Of a stretch of 64,000 bases of DNA, positions 22,878 to 37,206 are shown one piece after another. A model generated the notes under the pieces. That model was not told where the DNA came from. It ran no database searches and saw only the letters and a program-made list of their open reading frames with translations. This DNA is from Abelmoschus esculentus. Its lineage: Eukaryota > Streptophyta > Magnoliopsida > Malvales > Malvaceae. The stretch covers positions 14,658,517 through 14,722,516 of the forward strand of contig JAUCBN010000005.1 of NCBI GenBank assembly GCA_035048815.1, in the 5' to 3' direction. The position numbers were made by a program, and so were the translations under genes. How positions within the stretch are numbered: the first letter of the stretch is position 1; the number at the start of each line of letters is the position of its first letter.

Positions 22878-25800
22878 TTTGAACTCATAAAATTTAATTT
22901 AATAACATTTTGTTGTCGTTTTGTTGCGATTAAAACGTGCATGTCTAAATGGGCTTTATAGAGATTCCTTTCGAATTTTAACCGAGTAAACAGCTGAAAA
23001 TTTGAGACTAATCTGTATAATTTTGTTCAAAAGCCCATAATTAAATATTTAAACTCATAAAATTTGATTTAATAACATTTGGTTGTCGTTTTGTTGGGAT
23101 TAAAATGTGTATGTCTAAATGGGCTTTATAGAGATTCCGTTCTAATTTTAACCGAGTAAAATTATAAAAATTTGAGATTAATCTGTATAATTTTGTTCAA
23201 AAGCTAATGATTAAATATTTGAAATCATAAAATTCGATTTTAATAAAATTTGGTTGTCGTTTTGATGCGATTAAAACGTGCATGTCTAAATGGTCTTTAT
23301 AGAGATTTTGTTCGAATTTTAACCGAGTAAAAAGCTAAAAATTTGAGATTAATCTGTATAATTTTGTTCAAAGGCCTATAATTAACTATTTGAACTCATA
23401 AAATTTAATTTAATAACATTTGGTTGTCGTTTTGATGCGATTAATACGAGCATGTCTAAATGTGCTCTACAGAGAATCCATTCGAATTTTAACCGAGTAA
23501 AAACCTTAAAATTTGAGATTAATCTGTATAATTTTGTTCAAAAGCCTATAATTAAATATTTAAACTCATAAAATTTATTTTAATAACATTTGGTTGTCGT
23601 TTTGTTGGGATTAAAATGTGCATGTCTAAATGGGCTTTATAGAGATTTTGTTCTAATTTTAACAGAGTAAAATTCTAAAAATTTGAGATTAATCTGTATA
23701 ATTTTGTTCAAAAGCTATTAATTAAATATTTGAAATCATAAAATTTGATTTTAATAATGTTTGGTTTTCGTTTTGATACGATTAAAATGTGCATGTCTAA
23801 ATGGGATTTATAGTGATTTCATTCGAATTTTAACCGAGTAAAAAGTTGAAAATTTGAGAGTAATCTGTATAATTTTGTTCAAAAGCCTATAATTAACTAT
23901 TTGAACTCATAAAATTTAATTTAATAACATTTGGTTGTCGTTTTGATGCGATTAATATGAGCATGTCTAAATGTGCTCTATAGAGAATCCGTTCGAATTT
24001 TAACCGAGTAAAAACCTTAAAATTTGAGATTAGTCTGTATAATTTTGTTCAAAAGCCCATAATTAAATATTTAAACTCATAAAATTTATTTTAATAACAT
24101 TTGGTTGTCGTTTTGTTGGGATTAAAACGTGCATGTTTAAATGGGCTTTATAGAGATTTCGTTCTAATTTTAACCGAGTAAAATTCTGAAAATTTCAGAT
24201 CAATCTGTATAATTTTGTTCAAAAACTAGTAATTAAATATTTGAAATAATAAAATTTAATTTAATAACATTTGGTGGTCGCTTTGATTCGATTAAAATGT
24301 GCATGTCTAAATGGGCTTTATAGAGATTCTGTTCGAATTTTAACCGAGTAAAAAGTTGAAAATTTGAGATTAATATGTATAATTTTGTTCAAAAACCTAT
24401 AATTAATTATTTGAACTCATAAAATTTAATTTAGTAATATTTGGTTGTCGTTTTGATGCGATTAATACGAGCATGTCTAAATGTGCTCTATAGAGAATCC
24501 GTTCGAATTTTAACCGAGTAAAAACCTTAAAATTTGAGATTAATCTGTATAATTTTGTTCAAAAGCCCATAATTAAAAATTTAAATTCGTAAAATTTGAT
24601 TTAATAACATTTGATTGTCGTTTTGTTGGGATTAAAACGTGTATGTCTAAATGGGCTTTATAGAGATTCCGTTCTAATTTTAATCGAGTAAAAACCTTAA
24701 AATTTGCGATTAATCTGTATAATTTTGTTTAAAAGCCCATAATTAAATATTTAAACTCATAAAATTTGATTTAATAACATTTGGTTATCGTTTTGTTGGG
24801 ATTAAAACGTGCATGTCTAAATGGGCTTTATAGATATTCTATTCTAATTTTAACCGAGTAAAATTCTGAAAGTTTCAGATTAATCTGTATAATTTTGTTC
24901 GAAAGCTAATAATTAAATATTTGAAATCATAAAATTTGATTTTAATAAAATTTGGTTGTCGTTTTGATGCGATTAAAACGTGCATGTCTAATTGGGCTTT
25001 ATAGAGATTCCGTTCGAATTTTAACCGAGTAAAAATCTAAAAATTTGAGATTAATCTGTATAATTTTTTTCAAAAGCCTATAATTAACTATTTGAACTCA
25101 TAAAATTTAATTTAATAACATTTGGTTGTCGTTTTGATGCGATTAATACGAGCTTCTCTAAATGTGCTCTATAGAGAATTCGTTCGAATTTTAACCGAGT
25201 AAAAACCTTAAAATTTGAGATTAATCTGTATAATTTTGTTCAAAAGCTCATAATTAAATATTTAAACTCATAAAATTTAATTTAACAACATTTGGTTGTC
25301 GTTTTGTTAAGATTAAAACGTGCATGTCTAAATGGTCTTTATAGAGATTCCATTCTAATTTTAACCGAGTAAAATTATAAAAATTCCAGTTTAATTTGTA
25401 CAATTTTGTTCAGAAGCTAATAATTAAATATTTGAAATCATAAAATTTGATTTTAATAAAATTTGGTTTTCGTTTTGATGCGATTACAATATGCATGTCT
25501 AAATGGGCTTTATAGAGATTCCGTTCGAATTTTAACCGAGTAAAAAGCTGAAAAATTGAGATTAATCTGTATAATTTTGTTCGAAAGCCTATAATTAACT
25601 ATTTATACTCATAAAATTTTATTTAATAACATTTGGTTGTCGTTTTGATGCAATTAATACGAGCATGTCTAAATGTGCTCTATAGAGAATCCGTTCGTAT
25701 TTTAACCGAGTAAAAACCTTAAAATCTGAGATTAATCTGTATAATTTTGTTCAAAATCCCATAATTAAATATTTAAACTCATAAAATTTGATATAATAAA

Positions 25801-26475
25801 ATTTGGTTGTCGTTTTGTTGAGATCAAAACGTGCATGTCTAAACGTGCATGTCTAAAAATTTCAGATTAATCTGTACAATTTTGTTAAAAAGCTAATAAT
25901 TAAATATTTGAAATCATAAAATTTGATTTTAATAAAATTTGGTTGTCGTTTTGATGCGATTAAAATGTGCATGTCTAAATGGGCTTTATAGAGATTCCGT
26001 TTGAATTTTAACCAAGTAAAAATATGAAAATTTGAGATTAATTTGTATAATTTTGTCCACAAGCCTATAATTAACTATTTGAACTCATAAAATTTAATTT
26101 AATAATATTTGGTTGTCGTTTTGATGCGATTAATACGAGCATGTCTAAATGTGCTCTATAGAGAATCCGTTCGAATTTTAACCTAGTAAAAACTTTAAAA
26201 TTTGAGATTAATCTGTATAATTTTGTTCAAAATCCCATAATTAAATATTTAAACTCATAAAATTTGATTTTAATAAAATTTGGTTGTCGTTTTGTTGGGA
26301 TTAAAATGTGCATGTCTAAATGGAATTTATAGAGATTCAGTTCTAATTTTACCGAGTAAAATTCTAAATTTTTCAGAATAATCAGTATAATTTTGTTCGA
26401 AAGCTAATAATTAAATATTTGAAATCATAAAATTTGATTTTAATAAAATTTGGTTGTCGTTTTGATGCGATTAAA
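22878..26475 (+). repeat. 170-bp satellite array, direct orientation
   Basis: The same monomers as 1-7550, again with a/b/c types in partial a-b-c order. A truncated monomer with a duplicated CGTGCATGTCTAAA lies near 25828-25858. The array stops inside GATGCGATTAAA at about 26475, where the 33-bp satellite begins. No gene. Confidence 0.95.
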
Positions 26476-29400
26476 TGAACGTATCTCGTGGTGAATGAAC
26501 CCTCTCTTCGAGTGTATGTCATAATGAACGGTCCCTCCCTTTGGGCGTATGCCGTGATGGACAACCACTCTCTTTGAGCGTATGTCGCGATGAATGACCC
26601 CTCTCTTCGAGTGCATGTCATAATGAACGGTCTCTTTCTTAGAGCGTACAGTGTGATGCACGACCCCTCTCTTTGAGCGTATGTCATAGTGAATATTCCC
26701 GTTCTTTGAGCGTATGCCATGATGGACGACCCCTCTTTTTTAGCGTATGTCGCGGTGAATGACTCCTATCTTTGAGGGCATGTAATTGTGAATGGTCCCT
26801 TTCATAGAGCATACACCGTGATGGACGAGCCCTTTCTTTGAGCGTAAGTCTTGATGATTGACTCCTCTCTTCGAGCATATGTCTTGATAAATGACACCTC
26901 TCTTCGAGTGCATGTCATAGTGAACAGTCCCTTTCTTAGAGCGTACACCGTGATGGACAACCCCTCTCTTTGAGCGTATGTCGCGATGAATGACTCCTCT
27001 CTTCGAGCGTTTATTATAATGAACAGTCCCCGTCTTTGAGCGTATGACATGGTGGATGACACCTCTCTTTGAGCGTGTGTCGCGATGAATGACCCCTCTC
27101 TTCAGTGCATGTCACGGTGAAGGGTCCCTCTCGTTGACCGTATACCGTGATGGACAACCCTTCTCTTTGAGCGTAGGTCACGATGAATGACCCCTCTCTT
27201 AGAGTACATGTCATAATGAACAGTCCCTTTCTTAGAGCGTAAAGTGTGATGGACGACCCCTCTCTTTGAGCATATGTCGTGATGAATGATCCCTCTCTTT
27301 GAGCATATGTCATAGTGAATATTCCCGTTCTTTGAGCGTTTTCCGTGATGGACGACCCCTCTCTTTGAGCGTATGTCGCAGTGAATGACTCCTATCTTTG
27401 AGTGCATGTCATTGTGAACGGTCACTTTCATAGAGTGTATACCGTGATGGACGTGCCCTTTCTTTGAGCGTATGTCTTGATGATTGACCTCTTTCTTCGA
27501 GCATATGTCATAATGAATTTGTCCCGGTCTTTGAGCGTATATTGTGATGGACGTCTCCTCTCTTCGAGTGTACTTCATAATGAATGGTCCCTCTCTTTGA
27601 GTGTTTATCGTGATCGATGACCCCTCTCTTTGAGCATATATTGCGATGAATGACCCTTCTTTTGAGTGCATGTAAGGGTGAACGGTTCCTCTCTTCGAAC
27701 AAATACCATGATGGACGACCCTTCTCTTTGAGCGTATGTCGCGAAGAATGATCCCTCTCTAAGTGCATGTCATAATGAACAGGACCTTTCTTAGTGCGTA
27801 TACGTGATGGTTAACCCCACACTTTGAGCGTATGTCGAGGTGAATAACCCATCTCTTCGATCGTATGTCCTAATGAACGGTCCCTCTCTTTGAGCGTATA
27901 TTGTGATGGATGATCCCTCTCTTTGAGCGTATGTCGCGATGAATGACCCCTCTCTTTAAGCGCATGTTATAATGAACGATCCCTCTCTTTAAGCATATAC
28001 CGTGATGGATGACCCCTCTCGTTGAGCTTATGTTCCGATGAGTTACCCATATATTCGAATCCATATCATGGTGAACGGTCCCCCTCTTTGAGCGTATACC
28101 GTGATGGATGACCCCTCTCTTTGAGCGAATGTCGCTATGAATAACCCCTCTCTTCCAGTTCATGTCATAATGAACAATCCCTCTCTTTTAGCGTATACTG
28201 TGATCCATGACCCCTCTCTTTGAGCATATGTCACGATGAATGATACCTCACTTCAAGTGCATGTCATAATGTACGGTCCATTTCTTAGAGTGTATACCGT
28301 GATGGACGACTCCTGTCTTTGAGCGTATGTCGCGGTGATTAACCCCTCTCTTCAAGCGTATGTCGTAATGAACGATCCCTCTCTTTGAGTGTATGTCGTG
28401 ATGGTCTACCCCTCTCTTTGATCTTATGTCACGATGAATGACCCCTCTCTTCGAGTGCATGTCATGGTGAACGATCCCTCTCTTTGAGCATATATCGTGA
28501 TGGAAAACTCCACTCTTTGAGCGTATGTCACGATGAATTACCCCTCCCTTTGAGTGCATGTCATAATAAACCGTCCCTTACATAGAGTGTATACTGTGAT
28601 AGACGACCCTTCTCTTTGAGGGTATGTCGCGATGAATGACTCCTCTCTACGAATGCATATCATAATGAACGGACCCTTTCTTAGAGCGTATGTCGCGATG
28701 AATGACCCATCTCATCGAGCGTATGACATAATGAACTGTCCCTCTCTTTGAGCATATACCGTGATGGACGATCCCTCTCTTTGAGCGTATGTCACGACGA
28801 ATGACCCCTCTTTCGAGTGCATGTCATAGTGAACGGTCCTTCTATTTGAGTGTATATCGTGATGGATGACCCCTCTCTTTGAGCATATATCGCGATGAAT
28901 GACCCCTCTCTTTGAGTGCATATCATAATGAATGGTCCCTCCCTTTGGGCGTATATAGTAATAGATGACCCTTCTCTTTGTGTGTGAGTCACGATGAATG
29001 ACCCCTCTCTTCAAGCGTATGTCACGCATATCATGGTGAACGTTCCCATTGTTTGAGCGTATATCGTGATGAACAAACCCTCTCTTTCAGCGTATGGCGC
29101 GATGAATAACCCCTCTCTCGAGTGTATATCATAATGAACAGTCCCTCTCTTTGAGCGTATACCATGATCGATGATGCCTCTGTTTGAGAGTATATATCGA
29201 TGAATGACCTCTCCCTTCGAGTGCATGTCATAATAAATTGTCCCTCTCTTTGAGCGTATACCGTGATGGACTACACCTCTCTTTGAGCGTTTGTCTCGAT
29301 GAACAACCCCTCCCTCTGAGGGCATGTCAAAAGGAAAGGTCCCTCTCTTTGATTGTATACCGTGATGGACGACCCCTCTCTTTGAGCGTATGTCGTGATG

Positions 29401-29629
29401 AATGACCTCTCTCTTCGAGTGCATGTCATAGTGAATGGTCCTTTTCTTAGAGCATATACCGTGATGAACGACCACTCCCTTTGAGTTTATGCGCGATGAA
29501 TCACCCCTCTCTTCGAGTGCATGTCATACTAAACGGTCCCTCCCTTTGAGCATATACCGAGATCGACAACCCCTCTCTATGAGCTTATGTTGTGATAAAT
29601 GACACTTCTCTTCGAGTGCATGTAATGGT
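26476..29629 (+). repeat. 33-bp/99-bp satellite array, part 1
   Basis: Three related 33-bp units alternate: X (GGACGACCCCTCTCTTTGAG..), Y (GAATGACCCCTCTCTTCGAG..) and Z (GAACGGTCCCTTTCTTAGAG..). X-Y-Z forms a 99-bp higher-order unit; for example ACGGTCCCT recurs 99 bp apart at 31521 and 31620 in the next block. Because 33 is a multiple of three and the unit lacks stops in two minus-strand frames, long 11-residue periodic frames appear; I treat these as by-products. No known gene. Confidence 0.95.
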
Positions 29630-29634
29630 AAGCT

Positions 29635-31095
29635 TTAATTGCCCGAACCTTAGAATGCAAGCAAGCCTTGTATCAAACTTGTTTCCTTAACAAAAGAATG
29701 TTAAATGTTGTTGGACATAAGATAGGGGTGATTTGGGAAGATGTTATGGTGTGGGGGAATTGTTTAGATGATAAGGAAGTTATCTTGGTGAAGAGAATGC
29801 ATGGGGGATGTTGATAGTTGATTAAGGAAGGAAATGGAGGTGTTTAACTGAAGTAAATGATATGGAAGGATATGTTAAGGACTGGTGAAGAATGGTGGAC
29901 GAAAATGGAAGGTGGATGGTGATTATGTGATGATGGAATGATAGTATTCAAAGGGGAAATGGTTGAACTTATGTTATAGGAACATAAACCCAATCTAGTT
30001 GCAACTCTGAGGGTGGTAGATGCACTTAGACCTTTTGGAGATGTAATTCCTGAAATCTAAACTATAAGGGATGGAGGGTGACACCACAAATCAAACAGAT
30101 GATTTGATAAGTTGATAAAATTCTTAAAAGATCAAGAATGAGAGATTAACTCACGAAATAAATAATTTGATTCAAAGTTGTGTGTTCATATGCAAAAATG
30201 GCTACATATTTCTAAGAAATAAAAGGGTGTGGCCAAGGGACATTCCCCTTTGAAAAAGTGGCTGAATAGTGGCCTTGGTGTCTGTTCAATTGGTGGTGTC
30301 TTCCTCCTTAACCGTTTGGGTTAAATGGTGTCTCCTTCCAAGAACTGTTATGACTTTCCAGTTCAAATTCCAAGATAAGAGATAGTGGAATAACTTTCAT
30401 GAAGACATCAAAACCCAATTCTACTTGTATCTTACTCGAAATTGGAAAACAAGTTGACCATTATGACCAATGAAGAGTGATATCTCTTTGTTTTGGCGCC
30501 CAAACATGTTTCCCTCCATGGTTGGTCCGTTGTGTCTCTTGGGGAGAGAACTTGTCCTTCCCTAGTTGAGTTGAAGGTTGTATGGTGAGCTAAGATGAGC
30601 TGGATGAACTAAGGTTGAGCTGGTTTGAGCGGAGCTAGCTAGTTGATTTATCTAGCTGAAAGTTCACCATCTTTAAGTGATGATTTGAGCTGAACGGCTA
30701 ACACCCTAGATGCGTGAACTGATCCTTAGGGACATAATACTCTCCTTAACCCATAAGAGTGTGTAGGAGCTGATCCGAATTGCATATTAATGGAAATTCA
30801 CAATTTGTCATTTTGAGCTCATTCTGAATTCGTGAGCTGGAACGAAGTTAGCTTCCACTTCATTGCGCTGCCTAGGAGTGTTTGGTACATTTTAGTGCTG
30901 ATCGGAAAGATGGTAAGTCTCTCAAACAATGATTCTTTGTTTTGAGCTCAAATGGTGCATTTGAGCTAAAACGGCGATGGCCAGTAGTCCCTTAAGTTGT
31001 GTTTAATATAACCTGCAAAGAAACAACTTAAACTAATAAGTATGATGATACTAAACATGTGTTGAATATTAATTACGCATAATATATGCTAAATA
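29635..31095 (-). mobile_element. CRM-like solo LTR or LTR remnant, copy 1
   Basis: Non-satellite DNA inside the 99-bp array. Read on the minus strand it shares blocks with 37207-38735 (GGGCGCCAAAACAAAGAGAT, a CTTCATGAA block) and, more distantly, with the R/U5 part of the intact CRM-like LTR (GTGAG..TCTCTCATT..TCTTTT..GAA.TTT..ACTT.TCAA). AAGCT stands on both sides (29630-29634 and 31096-31100) and may be the target duplication, but the termini do not read TG..CA, so the ends are uncertain. No coding capacity. Confidence 0.65.
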
Positions 31096-31100
31096 AAGCT

Positions 31101-34100
31101 GTGAGGGACGACCCAACTCCTTGAGCATATGTTGTGAAGAATGACCCCTCTCTTTGACTGCATGTCATAATGAATGATCCCTTTCTTAGAGCGTATACCG
31201 TGATGGACGACCCCTCTCTTTGTGCATATGTCACGATGAATGACACCTTTCTTCGAGTGCATGTCAAAGTGAACAGTCCCTTTCTTAGAGCGTATACCGT
31301 GATCCACGAGCATGTCATGGTGAACGGTTCCTCTCCTAGAGCTATACCATTATGGACGAGCACTCTCTATGAGCGTAATTCGTGATGAATGACCCCTCTC
31401 TTCGAGGGTATGTCATAATGAATGGTCCCTTTCTTAGAGCGTATACCGTGATAGACGAGCACTCTCTTTGAGCGTATGTCGTGATGAATGACCCCTCTGT
31501 TCGAGTGTATGTCATAGTGAACGGTCCCTTTCTTAGAGCGTATACCGTGATGGACGACCCTTCTCTTCGATCCTATGTCGCGATGAATGACCCCTATCTT
31601 TGAGTACATGTCATGGTTAACGGTCCCTCTCTTTGAGCATATACCATGATGGATGATCCCTCTCTTTGAGCGTATGTCGCGATGGATAACCCCTCTCTTT
31701 GAGTGCTTGTCATAATGAGTGGTTCCTTTCTTAGAGCGTATACCATGATGGACGACCCCTCCCTTTGAGCGTATGTCACGATGAATGACCCGTCTCTTCG
31801 AGTGCATGCCATTGTGAATAGTCCCTTTCATAGAGTGTATACCGTGATGGACGACCCATCTCTTTGAGTATATATTGCGATGAATGACCCCTTCCTTTGA
31901 GTGCATGTCATGGTGAACGGTCTCTCTCTTTGAGCTTATACCGTGATGGACGAGCCCTCTCTTTGAACATATGTCGTGATGAATGACCCCACTCTTTGAG
32001 CGTACGCCAAGATGAACGACTCCTCTCTTTGAGCGTATGTCGCGATGAAAGACCCCTCTCTTCGAGTGCATGTCATGGTGAACGGTCCCTCTGCTTGAGC
32101 GCATACCATGACGAGCGACCCCTCTCGTTGAGTGTATGCCGCTGTGAATTACCCCTCTCTTTCAGTGTATGTCATAAATAACGCTCCCTTTCTTAGAGCG
32201 TATACTGTGATGGACTATCCCATGCTCTGAGCGTATGTCGCGGTGAATGACCCCTCTCTTCGAGTATATGTCATAATTAATGGTCCCTCTCTTTGTGCAT
32301 ATGCCGTGATATATGACCCCTCTCTTTGAGCGTATGTTGGTATGAATGATCCTTATCTTCAAGTGCATGTCATAATGAATGGTCCCTCTATACCATGATC
32401 GATGACCCCTCTCTTTAGGTGTATACCGTAATCGATTACCCCTCTCTTTGAGTGCATGTAATGGTGAACGGTCCCTCTCTTTGAGTGTATACCATGATGG
32501 ACGACCCCTCTCTTTGAGCTTATGTCGCGATGAATGGTCACTCTCTTCGAGTACATGTTATAATGAATTGTCCCACTATTTGAGCACATACCGTGATCAA
32601 TGACCCCTCTCTTTGAGCGTATTTTGCGATGAACGACCCCTCTCTTTGATTGCAAATCATGTTGAACGGTCTCTCTCTTTGAGCGTATACCGTGATGGAC
32701 GACCCCTCTCTTTGAGCGTATGTCGCGATGAATGACCCTCTCTTCGAGTGCATGTCATAATGTATGATCCCTTTCTTAGAGCGTATACCGTGATGAACGA
32801 CCCCACTCTTTGAGCATATTTCGCGGTGAATGACCCCTCTCTTCAAGCGTATATGTCATAATGAATGATACCTCTCTTTGAACAATGCCATGATGGACGT
32901 TTCCTCTCTTTGAGCGTATGCCGTGATGGACAACTCCTTCTTTTGCCGTATGTAGCAATGAATAACCCTGTCTTCGAGTAAATGTTATAATGAACCGCCC
33001 TTTCGAAGAGCGTATACCTTGATGGTTGACCCCGCTCTTTGAGCGTATGTCACGGTGAATAAATCATCTCTTCGAGGGTATGTCATAATGAACGGTCCCT
33101 CTTTTTGAGCATATACTGTGATGGACGATCACTCAATTTGAGCATATGTCGCTATGAATGACCCCACTCTTTGAGTGCATTTTATAATAAACGGTCCCTC
33201 TCTTTGAGATTATACCGTGATGGACGACCCCTCTCTTCGAGTGCATGATGACCCTTCTCTTTGAGCGTATATCGCGGTGAATGACCCATCTCTTTGAGCA
33301 CATGTCATATTGAATGGTCCCTCTCTTTGAGTGTATACCTTGATGGGCGATCCCTTTCTTTGAGCGTATGTGGCGATGAGTGACCCCTCTCTTCAAGTAC
33401 ATATCATAATGACCAGTCCCTCTATTTGAGTGTATACCGTGATGGACAACCCATCTCATTAAGCGTATATCGCAATAAATAACATCTCTCTTCGAGTGCA
33501 TATCATATTGAACAGTCCTTCTCATAGAGCGTATACGGTGGCCGATGACCCATTTCTTTGAGAGTATATCGCGATGAATGACCCATCTCTTCATGTGCAT
33601 GTCATGGTGAACGGTCTCTCTCTTTGAGCGTATATCGTGATGGACGACCCCTCTCTTTGAGCGTATGTCGCGATGAATGACCCCTCCCTTCGAGTGAACG
33701 TCATGTTGAGTGGTCCCTCTCAATGAGCGTATACCGTGATGGACGACCCCTCTTTTTGAGTGCGTGTCACGATGAGTGACCCCTCTCTTCGAGTGCATTT
33801 CATAATGAACGGTCCCTCTTTTTGAGCGTATAACGTTAAGGACGACCCATCTCTTTCAGCGTATGTCGCAAAGAATGAGCCCTCTCTTCGAGTGCATGTC
33901 ATAATGAACGGTCCCTTTCTTAGAGCGTATACCGTGATGGATAACCCATCTCTTTGAGCGTATGTCGCGGTGAATGACCCCTCTCTCCGAGCATATGTCA
34001 TAATGAACGGTCTCTCTTTGTGAGCGGGTGTAGTGATAAATGGTCCCTCTGTTTGAGCGTATGTCACGATGAATGAACCTTATCTTCGAGTGCATGTCAT

Positions 34101-37100
34101 AATGAACGATCCCTATCTTTGTGCGTATACTATGATGGATGACCCCTCTGTTTGAGCGTATGACTCGATGAATGATACCTCTCTTCGAGTGCATGTAATA
34201 AAGAACGTTCCCTTTCTTAGAGCGTATACCGTGATGAATGACTTCTCTCTTTGAACGTATATCGGGGTGAATGAACCCTCTCTTCGAGCATATGTCATAA
34301 TGAACGGTCCTTCACTTCGAGAGTATACCGTGATGGATGACCCCTCTCTTTAAGCGTATGCAGCGATAAATGAACCCTCTCTTCGAGTGCATGTCATAAT
34401 GTATGGTCCCTTTCTGAGAGCGTATACCGTGATAGACGATCCCTCTCTTTGAGCGTATGTCGTAGTGAATGACAACTCTTTTCAAGCGTATGTCATAATG
34501 AATGATTCTTCTCTTTGAGCGTTTGTCGTGATGGACAACCCCACTCATTGAGCGTATGTCGCGATGAATGACCCCTCTCTACGAGTGCATGTCATGGTGA
34601 ACGGTCCCTCTCCATGAGCGTATACCGTGATGGATGACTCCTCTCTTTGAGCTTATGTCGCGATGAGTGACCCCTCTCTTCGAGTGATTGTCATAATGAA
34701 CGGTCCATCTCTTTGACCGTATACCGTCTTGGACGACCCCTCTCTTTGAGCGTATGTCACGAAGAATGAGCCCTCTCTTCGAGTGCATGTCATCATGAAC
34801 AGTCCCTTTCTTACAACATATACCGTGCAGGACAACCCCTCTCTTTGAGCGTATGTCGCGTTGAATGACACCACTGTTAGAGTGCATGTCATAATGAACG
34901 ATCCTTTTCTTTGAGCGTATACTATCATGTACAACCCCTCTCTTCGAGTGCATGTCATTATGAACGGTCCCTTTCTTAGAGCGTATACCGTGATGGATGA
35001 CCCCTCTATTTGAGTGTATGTCATGGTGAGTGACCCCTCTCTTCGAGCGTATCTCATAATGAACAGTCCATCTCTTTGAGCGTATGCCATGATGGACGAC
35101 CCCGTTCTTTCAACGTATGTCGCGATCAATGACCCCTATATTCAAGTGCAAGTCATAATGAACGATCTCTCTTTTTGAGTGCATGCCGCAATGGACGACC
35201 CCTCTCTTTGAGCGTATGTCGTGATGAATGACCACTCTCTTTGAGTGCTTCTTATGGTGAACGGTCCCTTTCTTAGAGCGTATACCGTGATGGACGACCC
35301 TTCTCTTTGAGCGTATGTCGCGATGAAATACCCCTTTCTTCCAGTGCATGTCATAATGAAATGTCCCTTTCTTAGAGCGTATACCGTGACGGACGACCCC
35401 AATCTTTAGCATATGTCGTGGTGAATGACCCCTCTCTTGAAGCGTATGACATAATGAACGGTCCCTCTCTTTGACAGAATACCAAGATGGATGATCCCTC
35501 TCCTTGAGCGTATGTCACAATGAATGACCCCTATCTTCGAGTGCATGTCATAATGAACTGTCCCATTCTTAGAGCGTATACCATGATGGACGACCCCTCT
35601 ATTTCAGCCTATGTCGCGGTGAATATCGCCTCTCTTCGAGCATATGTCGTAATGAACTGTCCTAGTGTTTGAGCATATGCCGTGATGGACGATCCCTCTC
35701 TTTGAGCGTATGTCTCGATGAATGACCCTTATCTTCGAGTGCATGTCATATTGAATGGTGGTCCCACTCTTTGAGTGTATGTCGCGATGAATGACCTCTT
35801 TGTTCGAGCATCTTATGTCATAATGTACGGTCACTCTCTTTGAGCATATACCGAGATGGAAGACCTTTCTTTTTGAGCCTATGTTGCGATGAATGATCCC
35901 TCTCTACGAGTGCATGTCCTAATCAACGGGTCCTTTCTAAGAACGTATACCGTGATGACGGACCCTTCTCTTTAAGCATATGTCGCATTGAATGCCCAAT
36001 CTCTTCGAGCGTATGTCATAATTAATGGTCCCTCTTTGAGCGTACGTCCCGATGAATAACCTCTATTTTCGAGTGCATGTCATAATGAACGGTCCCTCTC
36101 TTTGAGCGTATACTGTGATGGACGACCCCTCTCATGGAGCCTATGTTGCAATGAATGACCACTCTCTTCGATAGCATTTCATAATGAACGGTCCATCTCT
36201 TTGAGGGTATACCGTGATGGATGCCGCCGCATTTTGAGCGTATATCGCGAATAATGGCCCCACTATTCGAGTGCATGTCATAAGGAACGGTCCTCTCCTT
36301 GAGCGTATACTGTGATTGATGATCACTCTCTTTGAGCGTATGTTGCGATGAATGACCCGTCTCTTCGAGAGCATGTCATAATGAACGGTCCCTCTCTTTG
36401 AGCTTATACCGTCATGGACGACCCCTCTCTTTGAGCGTATACCATCATGTACAAACCCTCAATTCGAGTGCATGTCATTATGAGTGGTCCCTCACTTTGT
36501 GCGTATGCCTTGATAGACAACCCCTCTTTTTGAGCGTATGTCACGATGAATGACCCCTCTCTTCTAGTGCATGTCGTAATGAAGGGTCCCTTTCTTAGAG
36601 CGTATATCGTGGTGGAATACCCCTCTCTTTAAGCATATGTCACGGTGAATGACCCCTCTCTTCGAGCGTATGTCATAATGAACGGTCCCTCACTTTGTGT
36701 GTATGCCGTGATGGACGACCCTCTCTTTGAGCGTATGTCATGATGAATGACCACTCTCTTCGAGTGCATGTCATAATGAGCAGTCTCTTTCTTAGAGCGT
36801 ATACCGTGATGGACGACCCCTCTCTTTGAGACTATGTCATGATGAATGACCCCTCACTTCGAGTTTTTGAGCATATTTTGCGATGAATGACCCTTCTCTT
36901 CGAGTGCCTGTCATGGTGAGCGGTCCATCTCTTTGAGAGTATACCTTGATGGACGACCCCTCTCTTTGAGTGTATGTCGCGATGAATGACCCCTCTCTTT
37001 GTGTGCATGTCATAATGAACAGTCACTTTCTTAGAGCGTATACTGTGATGGGCGGAACTTCTCTTTGAGAGTATGTCACGATGAATGACCCCTCTCTTCA

Positions 37101-37206
37101 AGCGTACGTCAAAATGAATGATCCTTCTCTTTGAGTGTATACTGTGATCGATGAACCCTCTCTTGGAACGTATATTGGATGAATGACCTCTCTCTTTGAG
37201 TGCATG
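31101..37206 (+). repeat. 33-bp/99-bp satellite array, part 2
   Basis: The same X-Y-Z units in the same orientation, with scattered indels. An unusual variant (ATGCCGCCGC in place of ACGACCCCTC) occurs at 36221 and again at 39313 and 40199 in the next block. The last bases include GCATG (37202-37206), the left target duplication of the LTR that follows. Confidence 0.95.

Noticed and set aside
29630..31100. AAGCT as a firm target duplication for the first solo LTR
   Set aside because: The termini next to it are not TG..CA and the satellite cannot be joined cleanly, so the ends stay uncertain.
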